Source: Acheta domesticus (Eukaryota > Arthropoda > Insecta > Orthoptera > Gryllidae). Taken from it: a stretch of DNA of 64,000 nucleotides. The stretch lies in the NCBI GenBank assembly GCA_031308135.1, contig JAHLJT010000631.1, positions 210,288,731 through 210,352,730 on the forward strand, written 5' to 3'. Both the position numbers and the translations under genes were made by a program. The notes under the pieces were generated by a model. That model saw nothing but the letters and a program-made list of their open reading frames with translations, made no database searches and was not told the origin of the DNA. Positions 47,801 through 55,320 of the stretch are shown here, piece by piece; the first letter of the stretch is position 1, and each line of letters begins with the position of its first letter.

Positions 47801-50789
47801 AAATTGTAAGAAATTTGATAACAATTAGAAGACAGGAAAAATCTCTTTGAGATGACTGCAAGCGAGTTTGCAAAAATTGAATCAAAAAGATAAAAAATCA
47901 CAAAAAATACAAAAATTCATGAAAAACTATGACCATAATATGAAAAATTAATGGAAAATTACCAAAAGGTAAAAAAAGCCAAAATATGACCTTATATGAC
48001 ACATGAAAATTGCATACTTTTAGTCATTGAAGATAAAATGATGATTATCTTATATTTTCCATGTAAATATCATAAAGAAAAATATATGACTTGTCATAAA
48101 CATCCAGGCCCTAGTCATCAATGATGATAATTTGAAAAGTGACAATGAGCATATTCATGGTTGATAAATTTCTTTGTTGCTTTTAGCTAGTCTGAATACT
48201 TCACTAATACTACCTACTTTGATATCTCCACAAAAGCTGGAAGGATAGATTTTTTAAAATTACCCTCTTTGTAAGCAAGAGCTTCAATGGAGTAAAAATG
48301 TATAGTTGGATTAACATAGTTAATATTACTGAAAACTGCTACAGAGCTTTAAATTAATGTATTTCTCTGGGTGTAAGAACAAGGTTTTGAATATCTTTTT
48401 TGTATGCAGCAAAATAGCACTGCTTATAAAAGCAACATATAATCATATTTATTTACATTCTTACCTAATAGAAAGACCCTGTGACACATCCACACCCAAA
48501 TAGTGTGTTCGAGGCAATGTTGTGATAAATTGAAGAGTTGCTGGGTTGAAGCAACGGATAATACCTTCAGCACAGCCAATGAAAATTAAATTTTCTCCCA
48601 CAGTCATACAATTGGCACTTGTGGTCTGAAAAATGCAATACAATAAATTCACAAAGCCATTAACAAGAAATTCAATGTTTGTTGGTTATCCCCCCCCCCC
48701 CCATCATTTACGCAACGTCTCTCAACCTCTTTTTTGGACATTGGGTTGGAGCCATACTCTGTTAAGTTATTTATTGTTTCTCACAATGTCAAAGTCAGTC
48801 GATGCCTTTTATCTCTTCGGCCAGGGGCTCTGAGCCATAACCAAGGTTCCCAGACAGTCACCCATCCAGGAATCCAAATAGTGGTGTCTCGAATTGCTTA
48901 ACTTCCATGACTTCACGGGGTGCATTTAAGCAATTCGGCTAACAACCCTAGCTGATAATCCTAATATTTAGTTCATTCCCTTCAGAGATAAAAAATGTAA
49001 CCCAATCACACATGAAAATGAAAGTTGAAAATTTGGATTAAGTAAATACTATTGAAGCTTCAGAACTATACCTCCTATTTGTATGAAGTTATTTTTGTTT
49101 CTAAATGTTTTAAATTCTTTAATGATATTTCATAAAAATGCTCCTATTGCTTTTGGAACACTAAAAGACTTAAATTATTGTTGTTCTTGGCACACAATGC
49201 AAAAGTCCACTTAATACAACAGCACCTATAGACACACCACAAACCTTCCCATTTCAAAGACTGGTTAAAAAAGTCAGTCAGCTCAGTTTTACTTCTTTAG
49301 CTGTGGCAGAAAAGGAAATATTGCATTCCAAATTTACAAAAATTCTATAAATCGTACTGTACAATCAAGCTGTGAACAGGGTTCAACAAACTACTATACA
49401 TCAAAAACTACTTCACTTAAGAAGTTACAGCTTCACAAAAGTTCCTTTGGGACATGCAAAATTTCATCAAAATCCAAGATGATTATGTGGGAAGCCCTAG
49501 ACCTCCTGACTGATCTCTCACTGAATTAATGAGCTTCATTACCATGGTCAGGGAAGGATTTCATAAATATGATCTTCCTTTCCTGCAGCAATGTTTCTCA
49601 GAAGAATAAATCCTCAACACAGTAGAGTAATGCAAGGTTAGTGGTTCACTACTACACTCATTCTTGTTCTGATTAGTGGAAATATTACACTACATTTACA
49701 CATATCTGAAAGATCTGTTAAACCTTCCACGTTTTCATTTCTGGAATTCTTACAAGCAGTTTTGCCCACTTAAGACAGTTCAAATAAGGTTTATAAAATA
49801 AAGATACTGAGTGGTAGATCTTCAAAGCTTTTTGAACAAATAATTGAGTCACAAATACACATTTTCAATTGATTTCTTTCATACATGCACGCACATAATT
49901 CAAATTTCAAATTGAATACATACCCTGAGCTCTACCCACTTGTCAAGTAGCCTCCTATTGTTAAATTCACAAAGCAAACCGGACTTGGTGATGGCATATG
50001 TTGAATCTCTCTTTTCACCTCGACCACATGCTACATCACAGAAATAATTATTGCGTTGCTCTCCTAAAATAGCTGATCGGCCCATAAGAGGCACTGTATC
50101 TTTGTACTGCAAAAAATAAAGGTGATTAGTGATAATAATAATGACTATGAATATGTATGCAAGACATTCCAAACAACTCAAAAATTCTAAACACTACCTT
50201 TGCAGAGCGGGAATACTCAAGGTACCAGAACTTTACATGTCTATTTCCAACAGTTACAAAATAATTGCCACTTTCTGCAAATGACACTGCCTTGACTTTT
50301 GTGGACACTTTGTTGGAAGCAACTTTTATATTGGCACGCCAATCCCACACATTCACGATCATGTCGTGTTGAGATCCCACTGACACAACATATTTGTGGC
50401 TTGGAGAAAAGGCCTGAAACAAACATTTTAAACGAACGTCAACGCTTATCAAAGAATATAAGTAACTTTTCAACTTCTCCGGAAGGCTTCCGGCGAGCGA
50501 GAGGGCAGGAGGCGCAGCGAAGGCACTCACCACGCAGTTGATGCCGTACTTGTGGCCCGCGAACTCCGCCACCTGCTGTGCGGCGGGCGCCGCGGCCGGG
50601 GCGCCGGGCCCGGGCTCGGCGGCGGAGGGCGCCAGGTCCCACACGCGCACCGACGGCAGGTGGCCGCATTCGCCCGTCGCCAGGTAACGCCCGTCCGCGG
50701 AGAACGCCACGCTCGTGATGGTCTTCCGCGAGCTGTTGAGCAGGTGGTGCTGGCGGCCCTTGCGCGGGTTGTACAGCACCACGGTGCAC
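17213..50789 (-). CDS. Wdr62: WDR62/MAPKBP1-family WD40 scaffold protein (5'-partial, 23 exons)
   Basis: A WD40 scaffold that in flies and vertebrates links JNK-pathway kinases and acts at spindle poles and centrosomes; those roles are known for the family, not shown here. Exons, in transcript order: 50531-50789, 50198-50413, 49924-50106, 48465-48625, 45759-46119, 44693-44874, 42863-43151, 42285-42488, 41940-42199, 41373-41692, 41179-41288, 40546-40650, 40286-40407, 39404-39613, 39215-39321, 38283-38470, 35335-38089, 34420-34527, 33592-33710, 32745-32934, 32547-32658, 32189-32460, 17213-17586. Every junction is GT/AG and keeps phase, giving about 2,401 residues: WD40 repeats to about residue 705, a serine-rich tail, and a conserved helical end. 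Vertebrate members are near 1,500 residues, so the tail is greatly expanded. The N-terminus lies beyond the window. WDR62 and MAPKBP1 are vertebrate paralogues, so one insect orthologue stands for both. Confidence 0.95.
17587..19920. other. Intronic DNA apart from simple repeats
   Basis: Part of the last intron of the WDR62-like gene. Open frames at 19,159-19,782 have no recognisable homology and look like transposon-derived or chance sequence. Confidence 0.3.
18457..18911. repeat. TG-rich and GA-rich simple repeats
   Basis: (TG)n with GCATG interruptions at 18,457-18,517 and purine-rich AGAGAGACAGA-type sequence at 18,755-18,911. Frames through them are not genes. Confidence 0.85.
19921..20430 (-). 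pseudogene. Second RTE-like LINE fragment
   Basis: On the minus strand the fragment gives [55 protein letters not shown], then [20 protein letters not shown] and [12 protein letters not shown]. This is the connection and C-terminal portion of RTE/BovB-like reverse transcriptases, interrupted by several stops. It is a different copy from the larger LINE at 21,880-26,222. Confidence 0.8.
20431..21235. other. AT-rich intronic stretch
   Basis: Nothing clearly recognised. The part next to 21,236 probably belongs to the transposon whose transposase end is annotated there. Confidence 0.3.
21236..21571 (-). pseudogene. Tc1/mariner-like transposase C-terminal remnant
   Basis: Minus strand: [20 protein letters not shown], then [10 protein letters not shown], stop, and [10 protein letters not shown]. 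The [10 protein letters not shown] block and the downstream C-terminal pattern (R-x-S-x-M..A-x-V..GGHFEH) are those of IS630/Tc1/mariner-related insect transposases. In-frame stops and the missing N-terminus show a dead copy. Confidence 0.7.
21880..23612 (-). pseudogene. LINE (RTE-like) remnant, reverse transcriptase and C-terminus
   Basis: Minus strand, continuing from 25,648-26,222: [10 protein letters not shown] linker, RT start [31 protein letters not shown], catalytic core [20 protein letters not shown] and [17 protein letters not shown], then [20 protein letters not shown] and the C-terminal [17 protein letters not shown]...[12 protein letters not shown]. Frames shift several times, so it is inactive. 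Domain order endonuclease-RT-C-terminal block is that of RTE-type elements; the clade is my inference. It lies in gene orientation within the last intron. Confidence 0.88.
23613..25647. mobile_element. Long-TIR fold-back DNA transposon inserted at TA
   Basis: Terminal inverted repeats share GGTCATTCCATATTAAATCA. After a small indel near the ends, the arms (about 23,650-24,200 and 25,060-25,600) are almost identical for some 550 bp. Weaker similarity continues inward: related peptides around [12 protein letters not shown] and [12 protein letters not shown] appear on opposite strands. TA is duplicated on both sides (23,611-23,612 and 25,648-25,649). No transposase is recognised, so it is probably non-autonomous. 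It splits the LINE at 21,880-26,222 and the LINE frame is continuous when it is left out. The near-identity of the arms indicates recent insertion or gene conversion. Confidence 0.9.
24986..25044. repeat. (AAT)n-(AAG)n microsatellite
   Basis: Trinucleotide tracts near the inner border of the right arm of the fold-back element. The arginine/isoleucine runs read from it are artefacts. Confidence 0.95.
25648..26222 (-). pseudogene. LINE (RTE-like) remnant, 5' part: endonuclease end and linker
   Basis: Minus strand. The frame carries the C-terminal half of an apurinic-type endonuclease: [12 protein letters not shown], then [20 protein letters not shown] with the SDH catalytic motif, then a linker ending in AIAEKKKLY. 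The first half of the endonuclease is missing, so the element is 5'-truncated near 26,222. The reading frame is interrupted at a TA by the fold-back element at 23,613-25,647 and resumes on its far side. Confidence 0.85.
26223..28784. other. Intronic DNA, nothing clearly recognised
   Basis: Part of the 14.6-kb last intron. The segment 26,225-26,640 may be the 5' region of another repeat. No conserved frame is visible in the remainder. Confidence 0.3.
28785..30808 (+). pseudogene. LINE (CR1/Jockey-like) reverse transcriptase remnant, antisense to the gene
   Basis: The plus strand encodes a non-LTR reverse transcriptase: [49 protein letters not shown] and [20 protein letters not shown]. After a frameshift near 29,445 it continues with [20 protein letters not shown] and the catalytic LFADDMN. 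The C-terminal part ([33 protein letters not shown]) continues in shifting frames with stops. No endonuclease is seen upstream, so the copy is 5'-truncated. A run of AAATA units at about 30,785-30,808 probably marks its 3' end. It lies inside the last intron of the WDR62-like gene. Confidence 0.88.
31923..32063. ncRNA. Imperfect hairpin, 66-nt arms and 9-nt loop (miRNA-like or mini-MITE)
   Basis: The arms 31,923-31,988 and 31,998-32,063 are complementary with scattered mismatches. The inner 33 bp differ at only three positions (ATGTTTCAACCATCTTG pairs perfectly). It lies in the last intron, about 125 bases past exon 22, and would be transcribed with the gene. It could be a microRNA-type precursor, a relic of a short palindromic transposon, or part of a larger repeat. 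Expression data would be needed to call it an RNA gene. Confidence 0.4.
32189..32460 (-). CDS. Wdr62: Wdr62-like exon 22
   Basis: Encodes [40 protein letters not shown] and [13 protein letters not shown] sequence (exactly [11 protein letters not shown]). It ends one base into a leucine codon before GTAAGT. The following intron is 14.6 kb. Confidence 0.9.
32547..32658 (-). CDS. Wdr62: Wdr62-like exon 21
   Basis: Encodes [20 protein letters not shown], then [15 protein letters not shown]. It is bounded by 86-bp introns on both sides. Donor GTATGT. Confidence 0.9.
32745..32934 (-). CDS. Wdr62: Wdr62-like exon 20
   Basis: Encodes [20 protein letters not shown], then [14 protein letters not shown] and [14 protein letters not shown]. 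Phase 0 at the start, one base over at the end. Donor GTTTGT is weak, but the next exon restores the frame. Confidence 0.88.
33176..33244 (-). CDS. Possible alternative terminal exon
   Basis: A good acceptor (CCTTTTGGGCAG) is followed by a phase-0 frame, [20 protein letters not shown] plus two residues, that ends in TGA. Exon 19 ends in phase 0, so splicing 19 to this exon would yield a protein lacking the conserved C-terminus. There is no convincing donor. It may instead be chance open sequence in the intron. Confidence 0.25.
   Translation of the reverse strand, partial: EQSVSKDDHNNPSSSTKRVFKA
33592..33710 (-). CDS. Wdr62: Wdr62-like exon 19
   Basis: Encodes [20 protein letters not shown], then [19 protein letters not shown] is a basic-serine motif likely to be phosphorylated. 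It ends in phase 0 before GTAAGA. Confidence 0.9.
34420..34527 (-). CDS. Wdr62: Wdr62-like exon 18
   Basis: Encodes [20 protein letters not shown], then [16 protein letters not shown]. The [10 protein letters not shown] motif is of the basic-serine type common in the family tail. Donor GTAGGC. Confidence 0.9.
35130..35159. repeat. GAAAG/GGAA microsatellite
   Basis: A purine run of GAAAGAAA followed by repeated GGAA in the intron after exon 17. Confidence 0.85.
35335..38089 (-). CDS. Wdr62: Wdr62-like exon 17, giant 2,755-bp exon
   Basis: One uninterrupted frame of 918 codons. It opens with [20 protein letters not shown] and closes [14 protein letters not shown]. Mostly serine/threonine-rich and probably disordered. 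Recognisable pieces are four related motifs of the form RS-x-ES-[IM]-L between 36,450 and 36,790, a proline-rich stretch ([21 protein letters not shown]) that could bind SH3 domains, and the acidic [19 protein letters not shown]. It begins after TTTTATTTTAG and ends with one base before GTAACA. The exon accounts for most of the extra length relative to vertebrate relatives. Confidence 0.93.
38283..38470 (-). CDS. Wdr62: Wdr62-like exon 16 (coiled-coil segment)
   Basis: Encodes [20 protein letters not shown], then a charged helix ([20 protein letters not shown]) that looks coiled-coil. Donor GTAATA is weak but phase agrees with exon 17. Confidence 0.9.
39215..39321 (-). CDS. Wdr62: Wdr62-like exon 15
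   Basis: Encodes [20 protein letters not shown], then [16 protein letters not shown]. The [15 protein letters not shown] segment is a conserved short motif region of the family tail. Donor GTAAGT. Confidence 0.9.
39404..39613 (-). CDS. Wdr62: Wdr62-like exon 14
   Basis: Encodes [20 protein letters not shown], then KKGH, and ends [12 protein letters not shown]. It is basic, then acidic ([10 protein letters not shown]). Clean acceptor and GTATGT donor. Confidence 0.9.
39683..40238. mobile_element. Fold-back element with ~250-bp arms, in intron 13
   Basis: The left arm (from CTGGGGAGGAAACGTCGAAA at 39,691) and the reverse complement of the right arm (ending TTTTCTCCCAG near 40,225) match over about 250 bp. 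Shared words include AGCTCTTAAGACAATTTTAA, GGCAAAAATTT and AATTGTTTATTATTTACAA. The arms are diverged, with many substitutions. The outer end GGGTGTCC resembles a frequent insect repeat terminus. The element fills most of the 672-bp intron between exons 13 and 14. Confidence 0.75.
40286..40407 (-). CDS. Wdr62: Wdr62-like exon 13
   Basis: Encodes [20 protein letters not shown], then [23 protein letters not shown] segment is typical of the tail just after the propellers. Donor GTATTG. Confidence 0.9.
40546..40650 (-). CDS. Wdr62: Wdr62-like exon 12
   Basis: 35 codons, phase 0: [20 protein letters not shown] and SSIGSYKYE. Phase agreement on both sides supports it. Confidence 0.88.
41179..41288 (-). 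CDS. Wdr62: Wdr62-like exon 11
   Basis: Encodes [20 protein letters not shown], then [16 protein letters not shown]. Acidic/serine-rich, with clean splice sites (TTTTAG acceptor, GTATGT donor). Confidence 0.9.
41373..41692 (-). CDS. Wdr62: Wdr62-like exon 10 (post-propeller)
   Basis: Encodes the post-WD40 region with [16 protein letters not shown] and [20 protein letters not shown]. The LPLWAKKQ and RGRWAQR blocks are conserved in family members just after the propellers. It begins and ends with one base of a split codon. Confidence 0.93.
41800..41870. repeat. (ATC)n-(AAT)n microsatellite
   Basis: Adjacent trinucleotide tracts in the intron between exons 9 and 10. Confidence 0.95.
41940..42199 (-). 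CDS. Wdr62: Wdr62-like exon 9 (last WD40 blades)
   Basis: Encodes [40 protein letters not shown] and [20 protein letters not shown], closing the WD40 region. It ends within an arginine codon before GTAAAA. Confidence 0.95.
42285..42488 (-). CDS. Wdr62: Wdr62-like exon 8 (WD40)
   Basis: 68 codons, phase 0. Encodes [20 protein letters not shown], then [20 protein letters not shown] and [11 protein letters not shown]. The QDRNIR and GEDGSLIK blocks match the second propeller of the family. Donor GTAAAT. Confidence 0.95.
42863..43151 (-). CDS. Wdr62: Wdr62-like exon 7 (WD40)
   Basis: Encodes [34 protein letters not shown] and [17 protein letters not shown]. The [12 protein letters not shown] and SCGADKSI blocks are characteristic of the family. 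Phase 0 end before GTGAGT. Confidence 0.95.
44693..44874 (-). CDS. Wdr62: Wdr62-like exon 6 (WD40)
   Basis: Encodes [17 protein letters not shown] and [20 protein letters not shown], the start of the second propeller. Acceptor TGTTTTCAG; donor GTATAT after two bases of an arginine codon. Confidence 0.95.
45759..46119 (-). CDS. Wdr62: Wdr62-like exon 5 (WD40)
   Basis: Encodes [35 protein letters not shown] and [17 protein letters not shown], conserved blades of the family. A proline-rich loop ([13 protein letters not shown]) interrupts the last two strands. It ends in phase 0 at YNRNIYSS before GTAAGC. Confidence 0.95.
47384..48113. mobile_element. hAT-type MITE, 730 bp, with 8-bp target duplication
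   Basis: The ends are inverted repeats: the left begins TGGGGCCCGGATGTTTATGA and the right, read in reverse complement, begins TAGGGCCTGGATGTTTATGA. GTCATCAA flanks the element on both sides (47,376-47,383 and 48,114-48,121). The TAGGG terminus and 8-bp duplication are hAT features. The interior is AT-rich with repeated TATGACC words and no transposase frame, so it is non-autonomous. It lies in the intron between exons 4 and 5. Confidence 0.85.
48465..48625 (-). CDS. Wdr62: Wdr62-like exon 4 (WD40)
   Basis: Starts after CATTTTTCAG and encodes [20 protein letters not shown], then [20 protein letters not shown]. It ends with two bases of a serine codon before GTAAGA; exon 5 supplies the third. 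Confidence 0.95.
48690..48702. repeat. 13-base C run
   Basis: An uninterrupted run of C inside an intron. It may mark the end of the inserted 5S-like element and is prone to sequencing error. Confidence 0.85.
48834..48940 (-). pseudogene. 5S rRNA-derived module (pseudogene or 5S-type SINE head)
   Basis: On the minus strand, GGAAGTTAAGCA, then GGATGGGTGACTGTCTGGGA followed by ACC, line up with the internal promoter and 3' half of animal 5S rRNA (A box near GTTAAGCA, C box GGATGGG..ACC..TGGGAAC). The 5' third is poorly preserved, so it is not an intact 5S gene. The sequence then continues into unrelated DNA containing AATAAATAA, which would suit a 5S-derived SINE. It lies in the intron between exons 3 and 4. 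Confidence 0.6.
49924..50106 (-). CDS. Wdr62: Wdr62-like exon 3 (WD40)
   Basis: 61 codons, phase 0. It contains [20 protein letters not shown] and [20 protein letters not shown], among the best conserved blocks of WDR62/MAPKBP1 proteins. Donor GTATGT. Confidence 0.95.
50198..50413 (-). CDS. Wdr62: Wdr62-like exon 2 (WD40)
   Basis: 72 codons, phase 0 at both ends, separated from exon 1 by a 117-bp intron. It encodes [20 protein letters not shown], then NVWDW and [10 protein letters not shown], typical WD40 strands of the first propeller of the family. Confidence 0.95.
50531..50789 (-). CDS. Wdr62: Wdr62-like exon 1 of the visible series (WD40)
   Basis: Begins with one base of a split codon after a TGTGCAG acceptor and reads [20 protein letters not shown], a signature of the family, then [14 protein letters not shown]. 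It is very GC-rich, unlike all later exons, and contains an alanine/proline-rich insert between two WD40 strands ([14 protein letters not shown]). It ends at GHKYGINCV with donor GTGAGT. Upstream exon(s) for the first propeller blades are outside the window. Confidence 0.92.
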
Positions 50790-51043
50790 CTGCACACGAC
50801 ACAAGTTTGCTAAAGTTCGTGCCATGCGTGGTGGAATTTTGGCAAAAATCCTACTTATGCAGCATTGCATAACTTTCCTTATACTAAACGTACGTATGGG
50901 ATACTGGAAAGAAAAAATGACGTGCTAGAATTAATCTGACTTCATATATATGGAATCAAAGTATCGATTTCAGTATAATGTAGGCGAATTTTCCTTAATA
51001 GCAGAAAAAAATGCATTTTGTAGACCAGTGTAATATATAACGA

Positions 51044-51121
<78 letters not shown>
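51044..51121. repeat. (TC)n-(TA)n microsatellite
   Basis: About ten TC units followed by about 28 TA units, shortly left of the satellite region. Confidence 0.95.
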
Positions 51122-51123
<2 letters not shown>

Positions 51124-51396
51124 GGTCTTTAGTTTATCTTGCAACCCATGATTGCTAGCGCCTGTTCTTGTTTCGGCAATTTGGCAATTACGTGTCTCTG
51201 CCTTCTTTCAATACTGCCGTGGCTAACTCGTTGGGACAGCAGAGAAGGAAGTGAGCTGCGCGTCATAATCTGCAGGAACTTTCCTCTTTCTGTGTTTTCC
51301 CATTCAAGGGATTCGGCGGGCAGGTATGTGGCTCACAAGCCGGAATCTTTTCGCGCTGCGCAGGGTGGGTGAGGTGGGGTGGGGTGGGTGGAGCCA

Positions 51397-51538
51397 TCTA
51401 AAGCTAGCAGCACCCAGAAACCAATCTCAACCAAACTATATCCAATATTTTAGGCTAATTTTAGGCTAATTAAATGCTCTATTCCCGAATTTTAGGCTCC
51501 TCTGGATTTCCGAAAATCGTGGGCGCTGCTAGCTTTAG
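51397..51538. repeat. Left border unit of the satellite array, ~142 bp
   Basis: Begins TCTAAAGCTAGCAGCACCCA and carries a doubled ATTTTAGGCTAATTTTAGGC box and a third AATTTTAGGCT. The same start motif recurs 142 bp later at 51,539. A related unit with the same doubled box is present at the right border (61,231). Confidence 0.75.
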
Positions 51539-51559
51539 TCTAAAGCTAGCAGCGCCCAC
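51519..51559. repeat. Perfect 41-bp palindrome at the left edge of the array
   Basis: GTGGGCGCTGCTAGCTTTAG at 51,519-51,538 is followed by a single T and its exact reverse complement at 51,540-51,559. The right arm restates the start motif of the border unit. It sits directly before the first 157-bp monomer. Confidence 0.95.
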
Positions 51560-53415
51560 CCAGAATCTATCTCAAAATCAATTGTAAAATCTGAAACCCA
51601 TCCCAAAATTTAAGAATAATTTTAGGCTCTTGGAAAAAAATTATCCCCGCCTTCAAATTCCAAAATTCAGGGCTGTACAAAGCGAAACAATTAACATTGG
51701 TTCTTACGGGTGAAATAACACCAAAATCAAAAAACCTTAGGAAAAATCTGAAACCCCTCCCAAAAGTTAAGAATAATTTTAGGCTCTTGGAAAAAAATAT
51801 CCCCGCCTTCAAATTCCAAAATTCAGGGCTGTACAAAGCGAAACAATTAACATTGGTTCTTATGGGCGAATAAACATCAAAATCAAAAAACCTTAGGAAA
51901 AATCTGAAACCCCTCCCAAAAGTTAAGAATAATTTTAGGCTCTTGGAAAAAAATTATCCCCGTCTTCAAATTCCAAAATTCAGGGCTGTACAAAGCGAAA
52001 CAATTAACATTGGTTCTTATGGGCGAATAAACATCAAAATCAAAAAACCTTAGGAAAAATCTGAAACCCCTCCCAAAAGTTAAGAATAATTTTAGGCTCT
52101 TGGAAAAAAATCATCCCAGCCTTCAAATTCTAAAAATCAGGGCTGTACAGAGCGAAACAATTAACATTGGTTCTTACGGGTGAAATAACACCAAAATCAA
52201 AAAACCTTAGGAAAAATCTGAAACCCCTCCCAAAAGTTAAGAATAATTTTAGGCTCTTGGAAAAAAATCAACCCCGCCTTCAAATTCTTAAAATCAGGGC
52301 TGTACAAAGCGAAACAATTAACATTGGTTCTTACGGGTGAAATAACACCAAAATCAAAAAACCTTAGGAAAAATCTGAAACCCCTCCCAAAAGTTAAGAA
52401 TAATTTTAGGCTCTTGGAAAAAAATCATCCCAGCCTTCAAATTCCAAAATTCAGGGCTGTACAAAGGGAAACAATTAACATTGGTTCTTACGGGTGAAAT
52501 AACACCAAAATCAAAAAACCTTAGGAAAAATCTGAAACCCCTCCCAAAAGTTAAGAATAATTTTAGGCTCTTGGAAAAAAATCAATCCCGCCTTCAAGTT
52601 CCAAAATTCAGGGCTGTACAAAGCGAAACAATTAACATTGGTTCTTACGGGTGAAATAACACCAAAATCAAAAAACCTTAGGAAAAATCTGAAACCCCTC
52701 CCAAAAGTTAAGAATAATTTTAGGCTCTTGGAAAAAAATCATCCCCGCCTTCAAATTCTAAAAATCAGGGATGTACAAGCGAAACAATTAACATCGGTTC
52801 TTACGGGTGAAATAACACCAAAATCCAAAAACCTTAGGAAAAATCTGAAACCCCTCCCAAAAGTTAAGAATAATTTTAGGCTCTTGGAAAAAAATCAACC
52901 CCGCCTTCAAATTCTAAAAATCAGGGCTGTACAAAGCGAAACAATTAACATTGGTTCTTACGGGTGAAATAACACCAAAATCAAAAAACCGTAGGAAAAA
53001 TCTGAAACCCCTCCCAAAAGTTAAGAATAATTTTAGGCTCTTGGAAAAAAATCATCCCAGCCTTCAAATTCCAAAATTCAGGGCTGTACAAAGCGGAACA
53101 ATTAACATTGGTTCTTACGGGTGAAATAACACCAAAATCCAAAAACCTTAGGAAAAATCTGAAACCCCTCCCAAAAGTTAAGAATAATTTTAGGCTCTTG
53201 GAAAAAAATCAACCCCGCCTTCAAATTCTAAAAATCAGGGCTGTACAAAGCGAAACAATTAACATTGGTTCTTACGGGTGAAATAACACCAAAATCAAAA
53301 AACCTTAGGAAAAATCTGAAACCCCTCCCAAAAGTTAAGAATAATTTTAGGCTCTTGGAAAAAAATCAACCCCGCCTTCAAATTCTAAAAATCAGGGCTG
53401 TACAAAGCGAAACAA

Positions 53416-55320
53416 TTAACATTGGTTCTTACGGGTGAAATAACACCAAAATCCAAAAACCTTAGGAAAAATCTGAAACCCCTCCCAAAAGTTAAGAATA
53501 ATTTTAGGCTCTTGGAAAAAAATCATCCCAGCCTTCAAATTCCAAAATTCAGGGCTGTACAAAGGGAAACAATTAACATTGGTTCTTACGGGTGAAATAA
53601 CACCAAAATCCAAAAACCTTAGGAAAAATCTGAAACCCCTCCCAAAAGTTAAGAATAATTTTAGGCTCTTGGAAAAAAATCAACCCCGCCTTCAACTTCT
53701 AAAATCAGGGCTGTACAAAGCGAAACAATTAACATTGGTTCTTATGGGCGAATAAACATCAAAATCAAAAAACCTTAGGAAAAATCTGAAACCCCTCCCA
53801 AAAGTTAAGAATAATTTTAGGCTCTTGGAAAAAAATTATCCCCGTCTTCAAATTCCAAAATTCAGGGCTGTACAAAGCGAAACAATTAACATTGGTTCTT
53901 ATGGGCGAATAAACATCAAAATCAAAAAACCTTAGGAAAAATCTGAAACCCCTCCCAAAAGTTAAGAATAATTTTAGGCTCTTGGAAAATAATCATCCCA
54001 GCCTTCAAATTCTAAAAATCAGGGCTGTACAGAGCGAAACAATTAACATTGGTTCTTACGGGTGAAATAACACCAAAATCAAAAAACCTTAGGAAAAATC
54101 TGAAACCCCTCCCAAAAGTTAAGAATAATTTTAGGCTCTTGGAAAAAAATCAACCCCGCCTTCAAATTCTAAAAATCAGGGCTGTACAAAGCGAAACAAT
54201 TAACATTGGTTCTTACGGGTGAAATAACACCAAAATCAAAAAACCTTAGGAAAAATCTGAAACCCCTCCCAAAAGTTAAGAATAATTTTAGGCTCTTGGA
54301 AAAAAATCAACCCCGCCTTCAAATTCTAAAAATCAGGGCTGTACAAAGCGAAACAATTAACATTGGTTCTTACGGGTGAAATAACACCAAAATCAAAAAA
54401 CCTTAGGAAAAATCTGAAACCCCTCCCAAAAGTTAAGAATAATTTTAGGCTCTTGGAAAAAAATCAACCCCGCCTTCAAATTCTAAAAATCAGGGCTGTA
54501 CAAAGCGAAACAATTAACATTGGTTCTTACGGGTGAAATAACACCAAAATCCAAAAACCTTAGGAAAAATCTGAAACCCCTCCCAAAAGTTAAGAATAAT
54601 TTTAGGCTCTTGGAAAAAAATCATCCCAGCCTTCAAATTCCAAAATTCAGGGCTGTACAAAGGGAAACAATTAACATTGGTTCTTACGGGTGAAATAACA
54701 CCAAAATCCAAAAACCTTAGGAAAAATCTGAAACCCCTCCCAAAAGTTAAGAATAATTTTAGGCTCTTGGAAAAAAATCAACCCCGCCTTCAACTTCTAA
54801 AAATCAGGGCTGTACAAAGCGAAACAATTAACATTGGTTCTTATGGGCGAATAAACATCAAAATCAAAAAACCTTAGGAAAAATCTGAAACCCCTCCCAA
54901 AAGTTAAGAATAATTTTAGGCTCTTGGAAAAAAATTATCCCCGTCTTCAAATTCCAAAATTCAGGGCTGTACAAAGCGAAACAATTAACATTGGTTCTTA
55001 TGGGCGAATAAACATCAAAATCAAAAAACCTTAGGAAAAATCTGAAACCCCTCCCAAAAGTTAAGAATAATTTTAGGCTCTTGGAAAATAATCATCCCAG
55101 CCTTCAAATTCTAAAAATCAGGGCTGTACAGAGCGAAACAATTAACATTGGTTCTTACGGGTGAAATAACACCAAAATCAAAAAACCTTAGGAAAAATCT
55201 GAAACCCCTCCCAAAAGTTAAGAATAATTTTAGGCTCTTGGAAAAAAATCAACCCCGCCTTCAAATTCTAAAAATCAGGGCTGTACAAAGCGAAACAATT
55301 AACATTGGTTCTTACGGGTG
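53416..55320. repeat. Seven-monomer higher-order duplication within the array
   Basis: Rare variants recur at a distance of 1,098-1,099 bp (7 x 157): CAACTTCT (53,694 and 54,792), GAAAATAATCATCCC (53,986 and 55,085), TGTACAGAGCG (54,026 and 55,125), and the two TTATGGGCG copies. A block of seven monomers was therefore duplicated as a unit. Confidence 0.85.

Noticed and set aside
50299..50872. Alanine/arginine-rich open frames on both strands around exon 1
   Set aside because: High GC removes stop codons in all frames. Only the frame with WD40 motifs and correct splice phase is real.
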